In this document: in pieces, positions 8,826 through 17,357 of the stretch
Position numbering within the stretch: position 1 is the first letter of the stretch
Layout of the letters: each line of letters opens with the position of its first letter
Origin: Lishizhenia sp965656535
GTDB taxonomy: Bacteria > Bacteroidota > Bacteroidia > Flavobacteriales_D > Crocinitomicaceae
Length of the DNA: 64,000 nt
Assembly: GCA_965656535.1 (NCBI GenBank)
Contig: CBFHKX010000001.1
Coordinates: 992,001 to 1,056,000 of the forward strand
Direction of reading: 5' to 3'
Program-made: the position numbers and the translations under genes
The notes under the pieces: generated by a model
What the model saw: the letters and a program-made list of their open reading frames with translations, nothing else
Databases searched by the model: none
What the model was told of the DNA's origin: nothing

Positions 8826-9386
8826 TTATTGCCCAACAACAACCTTGGCGTATCGAATTACTTTATCGTTTAAATAATAACCTTGTTCAATTACATCCAC
8901 TACTTTTCCTTTCAGTTCTTCAGTAGGAGCGGGGATGTTGGTAATTGCTTCGTGCAGTTCGCTGTCAAACGGAAGTTCTTTGGCTTCCATCTTTTTTAAA
9001 CCTTTTGCGGTTAGGATGGAATTGACTTTGGTTGAAATTAAAGAAAATCCTTCTTTCAAAGCAGCATCATCTGTTACGTTTTCGTTGCTTTTAATAGCCC
9101 TTTCAAAATCATCTAGGATAGGAAGTAAGTCTTTTACAATACCTGCGCCAGCATTACTAATCAGATCTACCTTTTCTTTCATAGTTCGCTTACGGTAATT
9201 ATCGAAATCTGAATATAAACGAAGATACTTATCATTTAATTCATCAAATTTTTCTTGAAGTGTAGGTTCTTTCACTTCTTCTTTGATTTCTTCCTTTTCT
9301 TGTGCGTCTGCTGTAGATTCTTCTTGTTCACTGGTTATTTTTTCTTCTACTGCGTCCGTATCTATATTGTCTTTCTTTTTCGCCAT
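8826..9386 (-). CDS. grpE: GrpE nucleotide exchange factor
   Basis: This is a 186-residue GrpE protein. A charged, low-complexity N-terminal tail of ~40 residues rich in Glu and Lys leads into a long coiled coil (LQEKFDELNDKYLRLYSDFDNYRKR). The C-terminal beta domain contains the family motif around HEAITNIP and VDVIEQGYYLNDKVIRYAKVVV. GrpE releases ADP from DnaK. It is first in a two-gene heat-shock operon, 12 bp before dnaJ; dnaK itself is not in the window. Start is ATG, 24 bp behind a -7 box. Confidence 0.97.
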   Translation of the reverse strand: MAKKKDNIDTDAVEEKITSEQEESTADAQEKEEIKEEVKEPTLQEKFDELNDKYLRLYSDFDNYRKRTMKEKVDLISNAGAGIVKDLLPILDDFERAIKSNENVTDDAALKEGFSLISTKVNSILTAKGLKKMEAKELPFDSELHEAITNIPAPTEELKGKVVDVIEQGYYLNDKVIRYAKVVVGQ

Positions 9387-9410
9387 TATTCAAGTTTTGC
9401 TTTTGCGTGG

Positions 9411-9418
9411 CAAAGATA
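9411..9418 (-). promoter_or_regulatory. -7 promoter box (TATCTTTG) of grpE-dnaJ
   Basis: This is an exact TAnnTTTG match on the minus strand, 24 bp before the grpE ATG. No clear -33 element is visible. I saw no CIRCE-type inverted repeat, so the heat control is not apparent from sequence. Confidence 0.5.
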
Positions 9419-9506
9419 TTGCCATTTTTTGTTTAGATGTCAGTTTGACAGTTTTATTCTTTAGCGACTGAGGTTTTGACAATTTTTCAGCTTTTTCAGC
9501 TCAGTT

Positions 9507-11222
9507 TTAGTCAAATTTTAACGCTTTAACCGGACTAACTTTTGTAATAACATAACTCGGTATTATTAACGCAGCTGTGCAAATAACTAGTGTACCAATA
9601 TTTAGTATAAAAACATGAAACAAATTAACCTCTATTGGTACTGCGTTTAGATAATAAATCTCTGGGTTTAGTGGTAAGATATTGAAGCTACTCTGGAGAA
9701 AGCAAAACGCTAAACCAACTAAGTTACCTAACAGCATACCTTTTAAAATTAAAAAAGCAGATTGATATAAAAAGATTTTTCTAATTAACCAATTGCAAGA
9801 ACCAATAGCTTTCATTAATCCAATAAAGTTGGTTTTTGAAATGATTAAAACGAGCAATCCAGAGCCCATATTTATTATTCCTATCAAAAGCATTAAAATG
9901 AGTATGATGTAGACATTTAAATCTAGAAAGCTAAGCCACATAAAAATTTCTTCTTGGTCTTCTTTAATGCTTTTTACACTTAATCTATCTAAATTAGAAA
10001 AAGCTGTTTCGTCTTTGTTCGAAAAAAGAACAGTTTCGGCAACACTACTTTCTGTTTGATCCAGTTGATCCCACTCTTTTATGGTTACTTCATAGCCACC
10101 AACATAGTGGTCATGCGTACCTGGTCCGTCAATATATTCAAATCGTACGTTTTTACCATTTTTGAATGGTATTGAAAACAAGGTTCCATCTGATCTTAAA
10201 AACTCTTTTGAAATGTTATTATTTTCTGTCTTTAAGGGTTCGCACGGTACATTTTTATTACCTGTTACAGTTATTTTTAAATAGGCTGTGTCTGGCACCG
10301 CTGTGCCTTCTTCATCCTCATTCATGTACTGCCAATAGTCGCCAACTATCAATCGTATAAGAGTATCTTTGGCATCACAATAAGTAAATCCTTTATTTCT
10401 TTCCCAACCTTCACCAAAGTCGTACTTGTAATTTCGATTACCACCTTTTGCGTTGGCATATATAATTAATTGGTTGTCTTTGGTAACTGTATCTGCTACA
10501 CGTAAGGCAGCTCTAATTCCCCAATCGTTTAACTTTTGAACATTCCTAATATCTCCTAGTATTATCTTTTTGTCGAACTCTTCTAATCCAGATTTAAAAA
10601 TTCCAACGATTGTATAAACTTGTTTTAAAGGGTTGTCTTTTATAAAAAAGGCTCGCGCTTTATTGCCTACCTTAAAATTAAGATTATTGGCTAAGGTCTG
10701 TGAAATTAAAATTTCCTGTGTAGGTTCTTCACTTTGTAAATTAGGTAGTCTACCTTCTTTGAGGTTCGTTTCAAAAAAACTTAGATCAAAACTGGTATCT
10801 ATACCTTTCATTACAACACCTTGAATTTCTTGTTCAATTTGAAAGGTGTCTCTTTGATGGATTGTGTACCAAACGGTATCTGGAGTTGATTGTAAAAGAG
10901 CAGGTTTGTAGGCGAAAGGTTGAATGTGTTTTATGTTCTTCTTTTTTTCTAAAGTCGAAAGAAAGTGTTGTTCTTTTAAAATTGGTTCGCTCTCGAAAGT
11001 AGACATTTCTCCTGCTTTGATTATTTGGATATGTGAACCAAAACCTACTACTTTATCTTTTACTTGATTTTGAAACCCAGTTACAACAGCAATTGTTATG
11101 ATATTTACTGCAACTGCAAGGGCAATACTGAACATAGAAATTCGCACTATAGGTTGAGAAACTTTCTTACCTTCGTAGTTTCCTTTGTGAATTTTCTTTG
11201 CTATGAAAAATGCTTTGTTCAA
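9507..11222 (-). CDS. FtsX/LolC-E-type ABC transporter permease
   Basis: The 571-residue protein has an N-terminal membrane helix (residues ~27-50, ISMFSIALAVAVNIITIAVV). A large periplasmic MacB-like domain follows (~50-420), then three C-terminal helices typical of FtsX permeases (LNVYIILILMLLIGIINM..., and two more). It ends with KVSPVKALKFD, the usual tail of LolC/LolE proteins. Family members extract lipoproteins or move substrates across the envelope with a separate ATPase, which is not encoded nearby. The periplasmic domain is larger than in E. coli LolC/E. Its first 20 bp overlap the divergent namZ-like gene. The start fits the family, which begins close to FFIAKKI. Confidence 0.85.
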   Translation of the reverse strand: MNKAFFIAKKIHKGNYEGKKVSQPIVRISMFSIALAVAVNIITIAVVTGFQNQVKDKVVGFGSHIQIIKAGEMSTFESEPILKEQHFLSTLEKKKNIKHIQPFAYKPALLQSTPDTVWYTIHQRDTFQIEQEIQGVVMKGIDTSFDLSFFETNLKEGRLPNLQSEEPTQEILISQTLANNLNFKVGNKARAFFIKDNPLKQVYTIVGIFKSGLEEFDKKIILGDIRNVQKLNDWGIRAALRVADTVTKDNQLIIYANAKGGNRNYKYDFGEGWERNKGFTYCDAKDTLIRLIVGDYWQYMNEDEEGTAVPDTAYLKITVTGNKNVPCEPLKTENNNISKEFLRSDGTLFSIPFKNGKNVRFEYIDGPGTHDHYVGGYEVTIKEWDQLDQTESSVAETVLFSNKDETAFSNLDRLSVKSIKEDQEEIFMWLSFLDLNVYIILILMLLIGIINMGSGLLVLIISKTNFIGLMKAIGSCNWLIRKIFLYQSAFLILKGMLLGNLVGLAFCFLQSSFNILPLNPEIYYLNAVPIEVNLFHVFILNIGTLVICTAALIIPSYVITKVSPVKALKFD

Positions 11223-12465
11223 CGTTATAAATACTAGAGTGCTAAAGTACTTAATCTTACTTTCTTTTCCATTTTTTTCTATTTTTTCTTGTAGCGGTCA
11301 GCCAGCAAATCAAGCACAAGAGCTTTCGGCACAACCTTATCAAGATACCACGCGTGTTGCATATGATTCTGTTGTTAAAGTTGGAGCCGAACAAACTACG
11401 CTTTATTTACCTATTTTAAAACAAAAGCGCATTGCTGTGGTTGCCAATCAAACCAGTAAGCTAGGTCAAGCCCATTTAGTAGATTTTCTTTTGAGTGAAG
11501 GAGTAGAAGTAAGTACCGTTTTTAGTCCAGAACACGGTTTTAGAGGAGAAGCTGATGCGGGAGCTAAGATTGACAATGATATTGATGAAAAAACCGGTTT
11601 ACCTATTATTTCTCTTTATGGAAAAAACAAAAAACCAACAAAAGAGCAATTAGCCGGAATAGATATTATTCTGTTTGATATACAAGATGTAGGTGCGCGT
11701 TTTTACACTTATATTTCTACTTTACATTATGTGATGGAAGCATGCGCCGAAAATGAAGTTAAGTTGCTCGTTTTAGATCGTCCAAATCCGAATGGTCATA
11801 TCGTAGACGGACCGGTTAGAGAAGTAGGGTTTGAGAGCTTTGTAGGCATGCATCCAGTACCTATTCTTCATGGATTAACTATTGGAGAATACGCTAAAAT
11901 GATTAATGGCGAAGCTTGGTTAGATGGAACAGACTCTTGTTTTTTAGAGATAATACCATGTGCGGGTTATAGCAGGAATAAACCATATTCATTACCAGTT
12001 TGGCCTTCTCCTAATTTACGTTCTGATGCAGCTATTGCACTTTACCCAAGTTTATGTTTATTTGAAGGAACAGCTGTAAGCGTTGGAAGAGGAACAGAAA
12101 TGCCTTTTACCGTTTATGGTCATCCAAAATTAATAGGTAGAAATTATTCCTTTAAACCTGTGTCTAGTTTCGGTGCGCGAAACCCTAAATTAGAAGGAGT
12201 GCTCTGTTACGGAGCTAATTTAAATGAAATTGGTAAAAAAAGACTAACTAGTTTACGAATTGATTGGTTAATTAGTGCCTATCAAGATTTTGGGGAAGGT
12301 AGTTTTTTTATTACAAAAAATCGTTGGTTTGACTTATTAGCGGGAACAAGCAGTTTGCGTAAGCAAATTGAAGCCAATATGCCAGAACAAAAAATAAGAG
12401 CAAGTTGGGAGCCTGCTCTTAATGAATTTAAAAATATCCGAAAAAAATATTTAATATACGATTAA
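11203..12465 (+). CDS. namZ: NamZ-type exo-beta-N-acetylmuramidase lipoprotein (DUF1343)
   Basis: The 420-residue protein has a lipoprotein-type leader (LLSFPFFSIFSCSG, Cys near residue 30) and an Ala/Gln-rich linker. A DUF1343 domain follows, with motifs NQTSKLGQAHLVDFL, FSPEHGFRGEADAG, DIQDVGARFYTY and LDRPNPNG. The characterised member, NamZ, removes terminal MurNAc from peptidoglycan fragments, so a role in cell-wall recycling is likely. It is probably anchored in the envelope facing the periplasm. Its start overlaps the divergent permease gene by 20 bp and its stop overlaps the convergent purE end by 4 bp. Confidence 0.85.
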   Translation: MKNALFNVINTRVLKYLILLSFPFFSIFSCSGQPANQAQELSAQPYQDTTRVAYDSVVKVGAEQTTLYLPILKQKRIAVVANQTSKLGQAHLVDFLLSEGVEVSTVFSPEHGFRGEADAGAKIDNDIDEKTGLPIISLYGKNKKPTKEQLAGIDIILFDIQDVGARFYTYISTLHYVMEACAENEVKLLVLDRPNPNGHIVDGPVREVGFESFVGMHPVPILHGLTIGEYAKMINGEAWLDGTDSCFLEIIPCAGYSRNKPYSLPVWPSPNLRSDAAIALYPSLCLFEGTAVSVGRGTEMPFTVYGHPKLIGRNYSFKPVSSFGARNPKLEGVLCYGANLNEIGKKRLTSLRIDWLISAYQDFGEGSFFITKNRWFDLLAGTSSLRKQIEANMPEQKIRASWEPALNEFKNIRKKYLIYD

Positions 12466-12941
12466 ATCGTTTTTGCCGACTCGAGTACTTTTTGTTTTAG
12501 TTCTTCCATGTAAGCCTCCATTTTACTTAGTACTTCTGGTTGTGCACTTCCTATAATTTTGGCAGCTAATAAACCTGCATTTTTTGCTGCGTTCAAAGCA
12601 ACTGTAGCAACCGGAATACCATTTGGCATTTGTAGAATTGATAGGATTGAATCCCACCCATCGATGGAATTACTAGATTTAACAGGGACACCGATTACAG
12701 GTAGAGGAGTTAAAGAAGCTGTCATCCCTGGTAAGTGTGCAGCACCACCCGCGCCAGCGATAATTACTTTTAAACCTTTTTTATGTGCATTTTTTGCATA
12801 CTCAAACATGAGTTCTGGTGTTCTGTGTGCAGAAACAATATTCATTTCAAAGGATATACCTAAAGTGGTTAAAATATCTGCTGCTTCTTGCATAATGGGT
12901 AAGTCAGATTTACTTCCCATAATTATTCCTACTTCTGCCAT
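12462..12941 (-). CDS. purE: PurE, N5-carboxyaminoimidazole ribonucleotide mutase
   Basis: This is a 159-residue class I PurE converting N5-CAIR to CAIR in purine synthesis, using the product of PurK. The GSKSDLPIM phosphate-binding motif, SAHRTPE and AGAGGAAHLPGM are all present. An in-frame ATG exists at 12968, but a promoter box lies at 12955-12962 and the extra residues (MNYFCKKDK) are not family-like, so I use the ATG at 12941. It follows purK after a 54-bp gap and may be transcribed both with purK and from its own promoter. Confidence 0.96.
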   Translation of the reverse strand: MAEVGIIMGSKSDLPIMQEAADILTTLGISFEMNIVSAHRTPELMFEYAKNAHKKGLKVIIAGAGGAAHLPGMTASLTPLPVIGVPVKSSNSIDGWDSILSILQMPNGIPVATVALNAAKNAGLLAAKIIGSAQPEVLSKMEAYMEELKQKVLESAKTI

Positions 12942-12954
12942 TTTATCTTTTTTA

Positions 12955-12962
12955 CAAAAGTA
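12955..12962 (-). promoter_or_regulatory. -7 promoter box (TACTTTTG) ahead of purE
   Basis: This is an exact TAnnTTTG match on the minus strand, 13 bp before the chosen purE ATG and inside the purK-purE gap. It argues against the longer purE reading frame and suggests a second transcript start within the operon. Confidence 0.45.
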
Positions 12963-12995
12963 ATTCAATTTTGCAAAAGAAAAATTTGATTTAAC

Positions 12996-14141
12996 TTAAG
13001 CTATAATTCTAAAGTTCTCTTTTACTTTTCTGGCTTTTTCTATTGCGTTTTCAAGCTTGCTATCAACAATAGTAATGTGTCCCATTTTTCTGTTCGACTT
13101 TGTTTGAGCTTTACCATACATATGCGGAAAAACACCTTTCCATGCCATTATTTTTTCCATTCCTTCGTAGCGTGTATAGCCTTCATAACCTTCGCTGCCT
13201 AGAATGTTTATCATTACTCCAGGAACCATAATTTCTGTATTTCCTAATGGTAAATTTAAAATCGCGCGTAAGTGCTGCTCAAATTGTGATGTGTAATTGC
13301 ATTCTATGGTGTGGTGACCAGAATTATGAGGTCTCGGTGCAATTTCATTAACGAGTAGTTTACCTTCCTTTGTTAAGAAAAATTCAACGGCTAGAATACC
13401 AACCATCTCTAATTTGTTAATAATATTCACTGCAATTTTTCTGGCTTCTAGTTCTATCTCTTTTTGAATATTTGCAGGAGCAAATAAAAATTCTACTAGG
13501 TTGAGAGATGGTGAAAACTCGCATTCTACAACAGGGAATGTTTTAGACTCTCCAGCTTCGTTTCTAGCTACAATAACAGAAAGTTCTTTTTCAAAGTCTA
13601 CAAAACTTTCTAAAACCGATGGCGCATTGAATCCACTTTTAATATCTTTTTCAGTTTTAATTGGAGTAACCCCTTTTCCATCGTACCCACCTGTACGTAA
13701 TTTTTGCATTACTGGTAAAAGTGAGTAGTGTTCTTTAATATCAGACGATTGATTGATAAGAGCATAAGGAGCAGTAGGAACATTGTTTTTAGTGTAAAAT
13801 TCTTTTTGCTTGCCTTTGTCCTGTATCATTTCTAAGATATGCGGTTGAGGATAGACCTTTTTCCCTTTCTTTTCCAGCTCCTTTAGAGCTTGTACATTTA
13901 CATGCTCTATTTCAACAGTAATAACGTCTTTGTTTTCTCCAAAGCGCATTACATCATCGTAATTTTGAATGTCTCCATTTACATACTCAGAAGCAAGTTT
14001 TGCACATGGTGCGTCTTGTCCGCTGTCCATACAACAAATATGCACGTCATAATTGATAGCTTCTTGTATTAACATTCTGCCTAATTGACCGCCTCCTAAA
14101 ACACCAATTTTAAAGGTATTTCCGTACCATAAAGAATTCAT
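12996..14141 (-). CDS. purK: PurK, 5-(carboxyamino)imidazole ribonucleotide synthase
   Basis: This is a 381-residue ATP-grasp enzyme that carboxylates AIR with ATP and bicarbonate to N5-CAIR, the PurE substrate. The N-terminal KIGVLGGGQLGRML nucleotide-binding motif, the GGYDGKG loop, the metal-binding EFFLTKEG and NEIAPRPHNSGH are all visible. A longer frame starting at 14207 adds MKYRNLIDLF..., which is not family-like and would begin upstream of the -7 box at 14146-14153, so the ATG at 14141 is used. It is the first gene of a purK-purE operon. Confidence 0.96.
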   Translation of the reverse strand: MNSLWYGNTFKIGVLGGGQLGRMLIQEAINYDVHICCMDSGQDAPCAKLASEYVNGDIQNYDDVMRFGENKDVITVEIEHVNVQALKELEKKGKKVYPQPHILEMIQDKGKQKEFYTKNNVPTAPYALINQSSDIKEHYSLLPVMQKLRTGGYDGKGVTPIKTEKDIKSGFNAPSVLESFVDFEKELSVIVARNEAGESKTFPVVECEFSPSLNLVEFLFAPANIQKEIELEARKIAVNIINKLEMVGILAVEFFLTKEGKLLVNEIAPRPHNSGHHTIECNYTSQFEQHLRAILNLPLGNTEIMVPGVMINILGSEGYEGYTRYEGMEKIMAWKGVFPHMYGKAQTKSNRKMGHITIVDSKLENAIEKARKVKENFRIIA

Positions 14142-14145
14142 CTTG

Positions 14146-14153
14146 CAAATATA
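14146..14153 (-). promoter_or_regulatory. -7 promoter box (TATATTTG) of purK-purE
   Basis: This is an exact TAnnTTTG match on the minus strand, 4 bp before the purK ATG. If used, the transcript would start at or within a few bases of the start codon, making it nearly leaderless. Confidence 0.4.
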
Positions 14154-14228
14154 GAACTTGAATTGAAGAAAAAACACAAATAAATCAATCAAATTCCGAT
14201 ATTTCAAAAGTCCTTAATTTGAAAATCT

Positions 14229-14236
14229 TATTTTTG
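14229..14236 (+). promoter_or_regulatory. -7 promoter box (TATTTTTG) of hpt/adk-obg operon
   Basis: This is an exact TAnnTTTG match, 23 bp before the GTG start of the fusion gene. No well-spaced -33 element is obvious. Confidence 0.45.
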
Positions 14237-14259
14237 CAACAGAGATATCTTAGTATACC

Positions 14260-15375
14260 GTGATAAAAATAAAAGACAAGCAGTTCAGCGTTTTTATAGA
14301 AGAGAAAGAAATTCAAGCTTCCATATCTATTTTAGCCCAAGAGATTAATCATCATTATAAAGGGCAAGAGGTAGTTTTTATTGGGGTGTTAAACGGTGCG
14401 TTTATGTTTGCTTCCGACCTTTTAAAGCAGATAGATTTAGATTGCTCTATTTCCTTTGTAAAAGTTTCATCATATAAAGGCACAAATAGTACAGGTGTTG
14501 TGCATGAATTAATTGGTGTAAACGAAAGTCTCAAAGGGAAAAATGTAGTTATTTTAGAGGATATTGTTGATACAGGATTAACCTTAGACAAGGTAAGAGT
14601 TCTGCTAAGTGCTGAACATCCTAATACCTTGAAAATAGCAACGCTTTTATTTAAACCAGATGCTTTTTTAGGAAAGCAAGAACCAGACTTTATAGGCCTA
14701 CATATTGAAAATAAATTTGTAGTAGGCTATGGCTTAGATTATGACGAATTAGGAAGAAATACACGTGATATTTATAAATTGACTGAAGAAAATAAGAATA
14801 TGTTAAATATAGTTTTATTCGGACCTCCAGGAGCAGGTAAAGGAACACAATCAGAACGATTAATCGAAAAGTATAACTTAAAACATCTCTCTACAGGAGA
14901 TATTTTTAGAGCAAATATCGGAGGAGGAACAGACCTTGGTAAATTAGCGAAAAGTTATATTGATAAGGGACAACTAGTACCTGATGAGGTTACGATAGAT
15001 ATGCTGAAATCTGAAGTGAGTAAATATCCAGACGCAAAAGGATTTATTTTTGATGGATTTCCTAGAACTAACGCGCAAGCAACGGCTTTAGATCAATTTT
15101 TAGCGAGTCAAGAAACATCAATTACTGCCATGATTGCGTTAGATGTTCCTGAAGAGGAGTTAAAAGAGAGACTTAAGAAAAGAGCAGAAAGTTCAGGGAG
15201 AAGTGATGATGCTGATCCTAAGATTATTGAAAATAGAATTGCCGTTTACAGAAAGGAAACTGAACCAGTTAAAACTTTTTATCAAGCGCAAAATAAATAT
15301 ATTGCAATTGACGGAGTAGGAACAATGGATGAAATATCTGAGCGTTTGTACATTTCTGTTGATCGTTTAAACTAA
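14260..15375 (+). CDS. adk: Hypoxanthine phosphoribosyltransferase-adenylate kinase fusion
   Basis: The 371-residue protein has two complete enzymes. Residues 1-~177 are a purine phosphoribosyltransferase with the PRPP loop VVILEDIVDTG and the HPRT end DELGRNTRDIYKL. Residues 181-371 are adenylate kinase with the P-loop GPPGAGKGT, FDGFPRTNAQA and a short LID (GRSDDADP), so no zinc-finger LID insert. The first half salvages hypoxanthine/guanine to nucleotide; the second interconverts AMP, ADP and ATP. The GTG start is the only upstream choice because a stop lies just before it. Met181 (ATG at 14800) could allow a separate kinase product. I recall similar fusions in other Flavobacteriia. obg follows 7 bp later. 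Confidence 0.93.
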   Translation: MIKIKDKQFSVFIEEKEIQASISILAQEINHHYKGQEVVFIGVLNGAFMFASDLLKQIDLDCSISFVKVSSYKGTNSTGVVHELIGVNESLKGKNVVILEDIVDTGLTLDKVRVLLSAEHPNTLKIATLLFKPDAFLGKQEPDFIGLHIENKFVVGYGLDYDELGRNTRDIYKLTEENKNMLNIVLFGPPGAGKGTQSERLIEKYNLKHLSTGDIFRANIGGGTDLGKLAKSYIDKGQLVPDEVTIDMLKSEVSKYPDAKGFIFDGFPRTNAQATALDQFLASQETSITAMIALDVPEEELKERLKKRAESSGRSDDADPKIIENRIAVYRKETEPVKTFYQAQNKYIAIDGVGTMDEISERLYISVDRLN

Positions 15376-15382
15376 TTAAGAA

Positions 15383-16372
15383 ATGGCGGGTAGTAACTTC
15401 GTTGATTACGTAAAAATACATTGTAAATCTGGAAACGGAGGTTCGGGATCTACCCACATGCGTAGAGAAAAGTATATTCCTAAAGGTGGTCCTGATGGAG
15501 GTGATGGAGGTAGAGGAGGTCACGTAATTATACGTGGAAATAAGCAGATGTGGACACTTTTGCACCTCAAATATCAGAAACATATTAAAGCAGGGCATGG
15601 CGGACACGGGTCTGGACAGTTAAAGTCGGGAGCCCAAGGAGACGATGTTTACATTGATGTACCGCTAGGAACAATTGCCAGAGACGTAGAAACAGGAGAG
15701 CAAATCTTTGAAATCTCAGAAGATGGACAAGAGGAAATTATTATGCCTGGTGGTAGAGGTGGTTTAGGGAATAACAACTTTAAATCTTCCACTAACCAGA
15801 CACCTAGATATGCACAACCAGGAGAAGACGGTCAAGAGGATTGGAAAATATTAGAATTGAAAATTTTAGCAGACGTAGGTTTGGTAGGATTTCCAAATGC
15901 AGGAAAAAGCACCTTGTTGAGTGTTGTTTCTGCAGCAAAACCAGAAATAGCCGACTATCCTTTTACTACCTTAAAACCCAACTTGGGTATTGTAGCCTAC
16001 AGAGATAATCAGTCGTTTGTTATGGCAGATATTCCTGGAATAATAGAAGGAGCAAGTGAGGGAAAAGGTCTCGGATTACGCTTTTTAAGGCACATTGAAC
16101 GGAATTCATTATTGCTCTTTATGGTACCCGCAGATAGCGATGATATTAAGAAAGAATTTGAGGTTCTTTTGAATGAACTGCGTCAGTATAATCCTGAATT
16201 ACTAGATAAACAGCGTTTATTGGCTATTACCAAATCTGACATGCTAGACGAAGAATTAATGCAAGAAATTAGTCAAGATTTACCAAATATTCCATCTTTA
16301 TTTATTTCCTCAGTTTCTCAAATAAATATTGTAGAATTGAAAGATTTAATTTGGAAGCACCTCAATGCTTGA
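15383..16372 (+). CDS. obg: GTPase Obg/CgtA
   Basis: The 329-residue GTPase acts in late large-subunit ribosome assembly and stress control. The glycine-rich Obg fold covers residues 1-~158 (GGPDGGDGGRGGHV). The G domain has GFPNAGKST (G1), TTLKPNLG (G2), DIPGIIEGA (G3), TKSD (G4) and SSVS (G5). The C-terminal OCT domain of some Obg proteins is absent, which is normal for this length. It overlaps the following PAP2 gene by 8 bp. Confidence 0.97.
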   Translation: MAGSNFVDYVKIHCKSGNGGSGSTHMRREKYIPKGGPDGGDGGRGGHVIIRGNKQMWTLLHLKYQKHIKAGHGGHGSGQLKSGAQGDDVYIDVPLGTIARDVETGEQIFEISEDGQEEIIMPGGRGGLGNNNFKSSTNQTPRYAQPGEDGQEDWKILELKILADVGLVGFPNAGKSTLLSVVSAAKPEIADYPFTTLKPNLGIVAYRDNQSFVMADIPGIIEGASEGKGLGLRFLRHIERNSLLLFMVPADSDDIKKEFEVLLNELRQYNPELLDKQRLLAITKSDMLDEELMQEISQDLPNIPSLFISSVSQINIVELKDLIWKHLNA

Positions 16373-16976
16373 GCAACTTGAAAAAATAGACAGAGCCATT
16401 ATTGTTCAAGTGAATAGCTGGAACACTCCTTTTTTAGATGAATTAATGTGGTTAGTGAGCTGGATTCCGACATGGATTCCGTTGTATTTATTGCTGATTT
16501 TTCTGGTCTATAAAAAAGAGAATCGCAATTTAATGCTACTCTATATTCTTTGTTTTGCTTTGCTAATTGGAATTACTGACCAAGTATCAAGTTCATTTTT
16601 TAAGCCGTTTTTTGCACGGTATAGACCTTCTCATAATCTAGATATCTTAAGAGAGTACGGCGTGCTTCATTTTTATGAAAAATCGCCTGGAGATTTTTAT
16701 AAGGGCGGTAAATACGGCTTTGTGTCTGGACACTCTGCAAATTCTTTTGCAATTGCAGTTTTTGCCAGTTTAGTTCTCAAAACACATGTGAAGAAAATAG
16801 CTGTTTTCTTGATTTTATGGGCAACTTTAGTTGCTTACAGTAGAATGTATTTGGGTGTTCACTATTTATCAGACTGCATAGCGGGAGCAATAGTTGGGAG
16901 CGTTATAGCCTATTTAGTTTACACCTTGGTTTACAAACGTTTTTATAAAAAATATAAAGCAGAACAAACAATTTAA
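16365..16976 (+). CDS. PAP2-family membrane phosphatase
   Basis: The 203-residue protein has about five membrane helices. The three-part phosphatase signature is present: KPFFARYRPSH (KX6RP-like), GFVSGHSANSF (PSGH-like, here VSGH) and SRMYLGVHYLSD (SRX5HX3D). Family members dephosphorylate lipid pyrophosphates such as undecaprenyl diphosphate or phosphatidate on the outer face of the inner membrane; the substrate here is unknown. In a window rich in undecaprenyl-linked pathways a lipid-carrier recycling role is plausible but not shown. It overlaps obg and precedes crcB. Confidence 0.85.
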   Translation: MLEQLEKIDRAIIVQVNSWNTPFLDELMWLVSWIPTWIPLYLLLIFLVYKKENRNLMLLYILCFALLIGITDQVSSSFFKPFFARYRPSHNLDILREYGVLHFYEKSPGDFYKGGKYGFVSGHSANSFAIAVFASLVLKTHVKKIAVFLILWATLVAYSRMYLGVHYLSDCIAGAIVGSVIAYLVYTLVYKRFYKKYKAEQTI

Positions 16977-16988
16977 TATTCTTGCACA

Positions 16989-17357
16989 ATGAACATGTTA
17001 GCAGTTTTTATTGGTGGAGGTATAGGGAGTGTAATGCGCTACGGAATAACACTCTTATCTAATAATTATTTAGGCAGTAAAGGAGCGTTATTCGGCACTC
17101 TCTTTTCTAATGTTTTAGCTTGTTTGTTGTTAGGTGTGGTTATTTATCTTTTTAAAGAAAAGATGAGTGCAAGCTCTTTTGTCTATTCTTTTTTAACTGT
17201 TGGAGTATGTGGTGGGTTTTCTACATTCTCAACCTTTAGTAGTCAAACCGTAGAATTGTTTAATCAAAAACTCTACGGATGGGTAGGCTTGAATATATCC
17301 CTCTCTATAGCAGTTTGCTTTGGTATTCTCTATCTTTTATCTAAGCAACAGGGATAA
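16989..17357 (+). CDS. crcB: CrcB/Fluc fluoride channel
   Basis: This is a 122-residue protein with four membrane helices. It has the family motifs GGGIGSVMRYG near the N-terminus, TLFSNVLAC (the conserved Asn) and GVCGGFSTFSTFSSQTVEL (the phenylalanine-box region). Fluc proteins form dual-topology dimers that export fluoride. Only 12 bp separate it from the PAP2 gene, so a fluoride riboswitch directly upstream is not possible; it is expressed with the obg operon. Its 3' end overlaps the convergent acyltransferase by 17 bp. Confidence 0.93.
   Translation: MNMLAVFIGGGIGSVMRYGITLLSNNYLGSKGALFGTLFSNVLACLLLGVVIYLFKEKMSASSFVYSFLTVGVCGGFSTFSTFSSQTVELFNQKLYGWVGLNISLSIAVCFGILYLLSKQQG

Noticed and set aside
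8435..8926. Three plus-strand frames opposite dnaJ/grpE
   Set aside because: They are antisense shadows of well-conserved genes with His/Leu-rich random composition.
12458..12474. Possible shared terminator at the namZ/purE convergence
   Set aside because: ACGAT/ATCGT with a 3-nt loop and five T residues is only a 5-bp stem, too weak to call with confidence.
16977..16988. Fluoride riboswitch ahead of crcB
   Set aside because: Only 12 bp separate the PAP2 stop and the crcB start, and no riboswitch core is visible.
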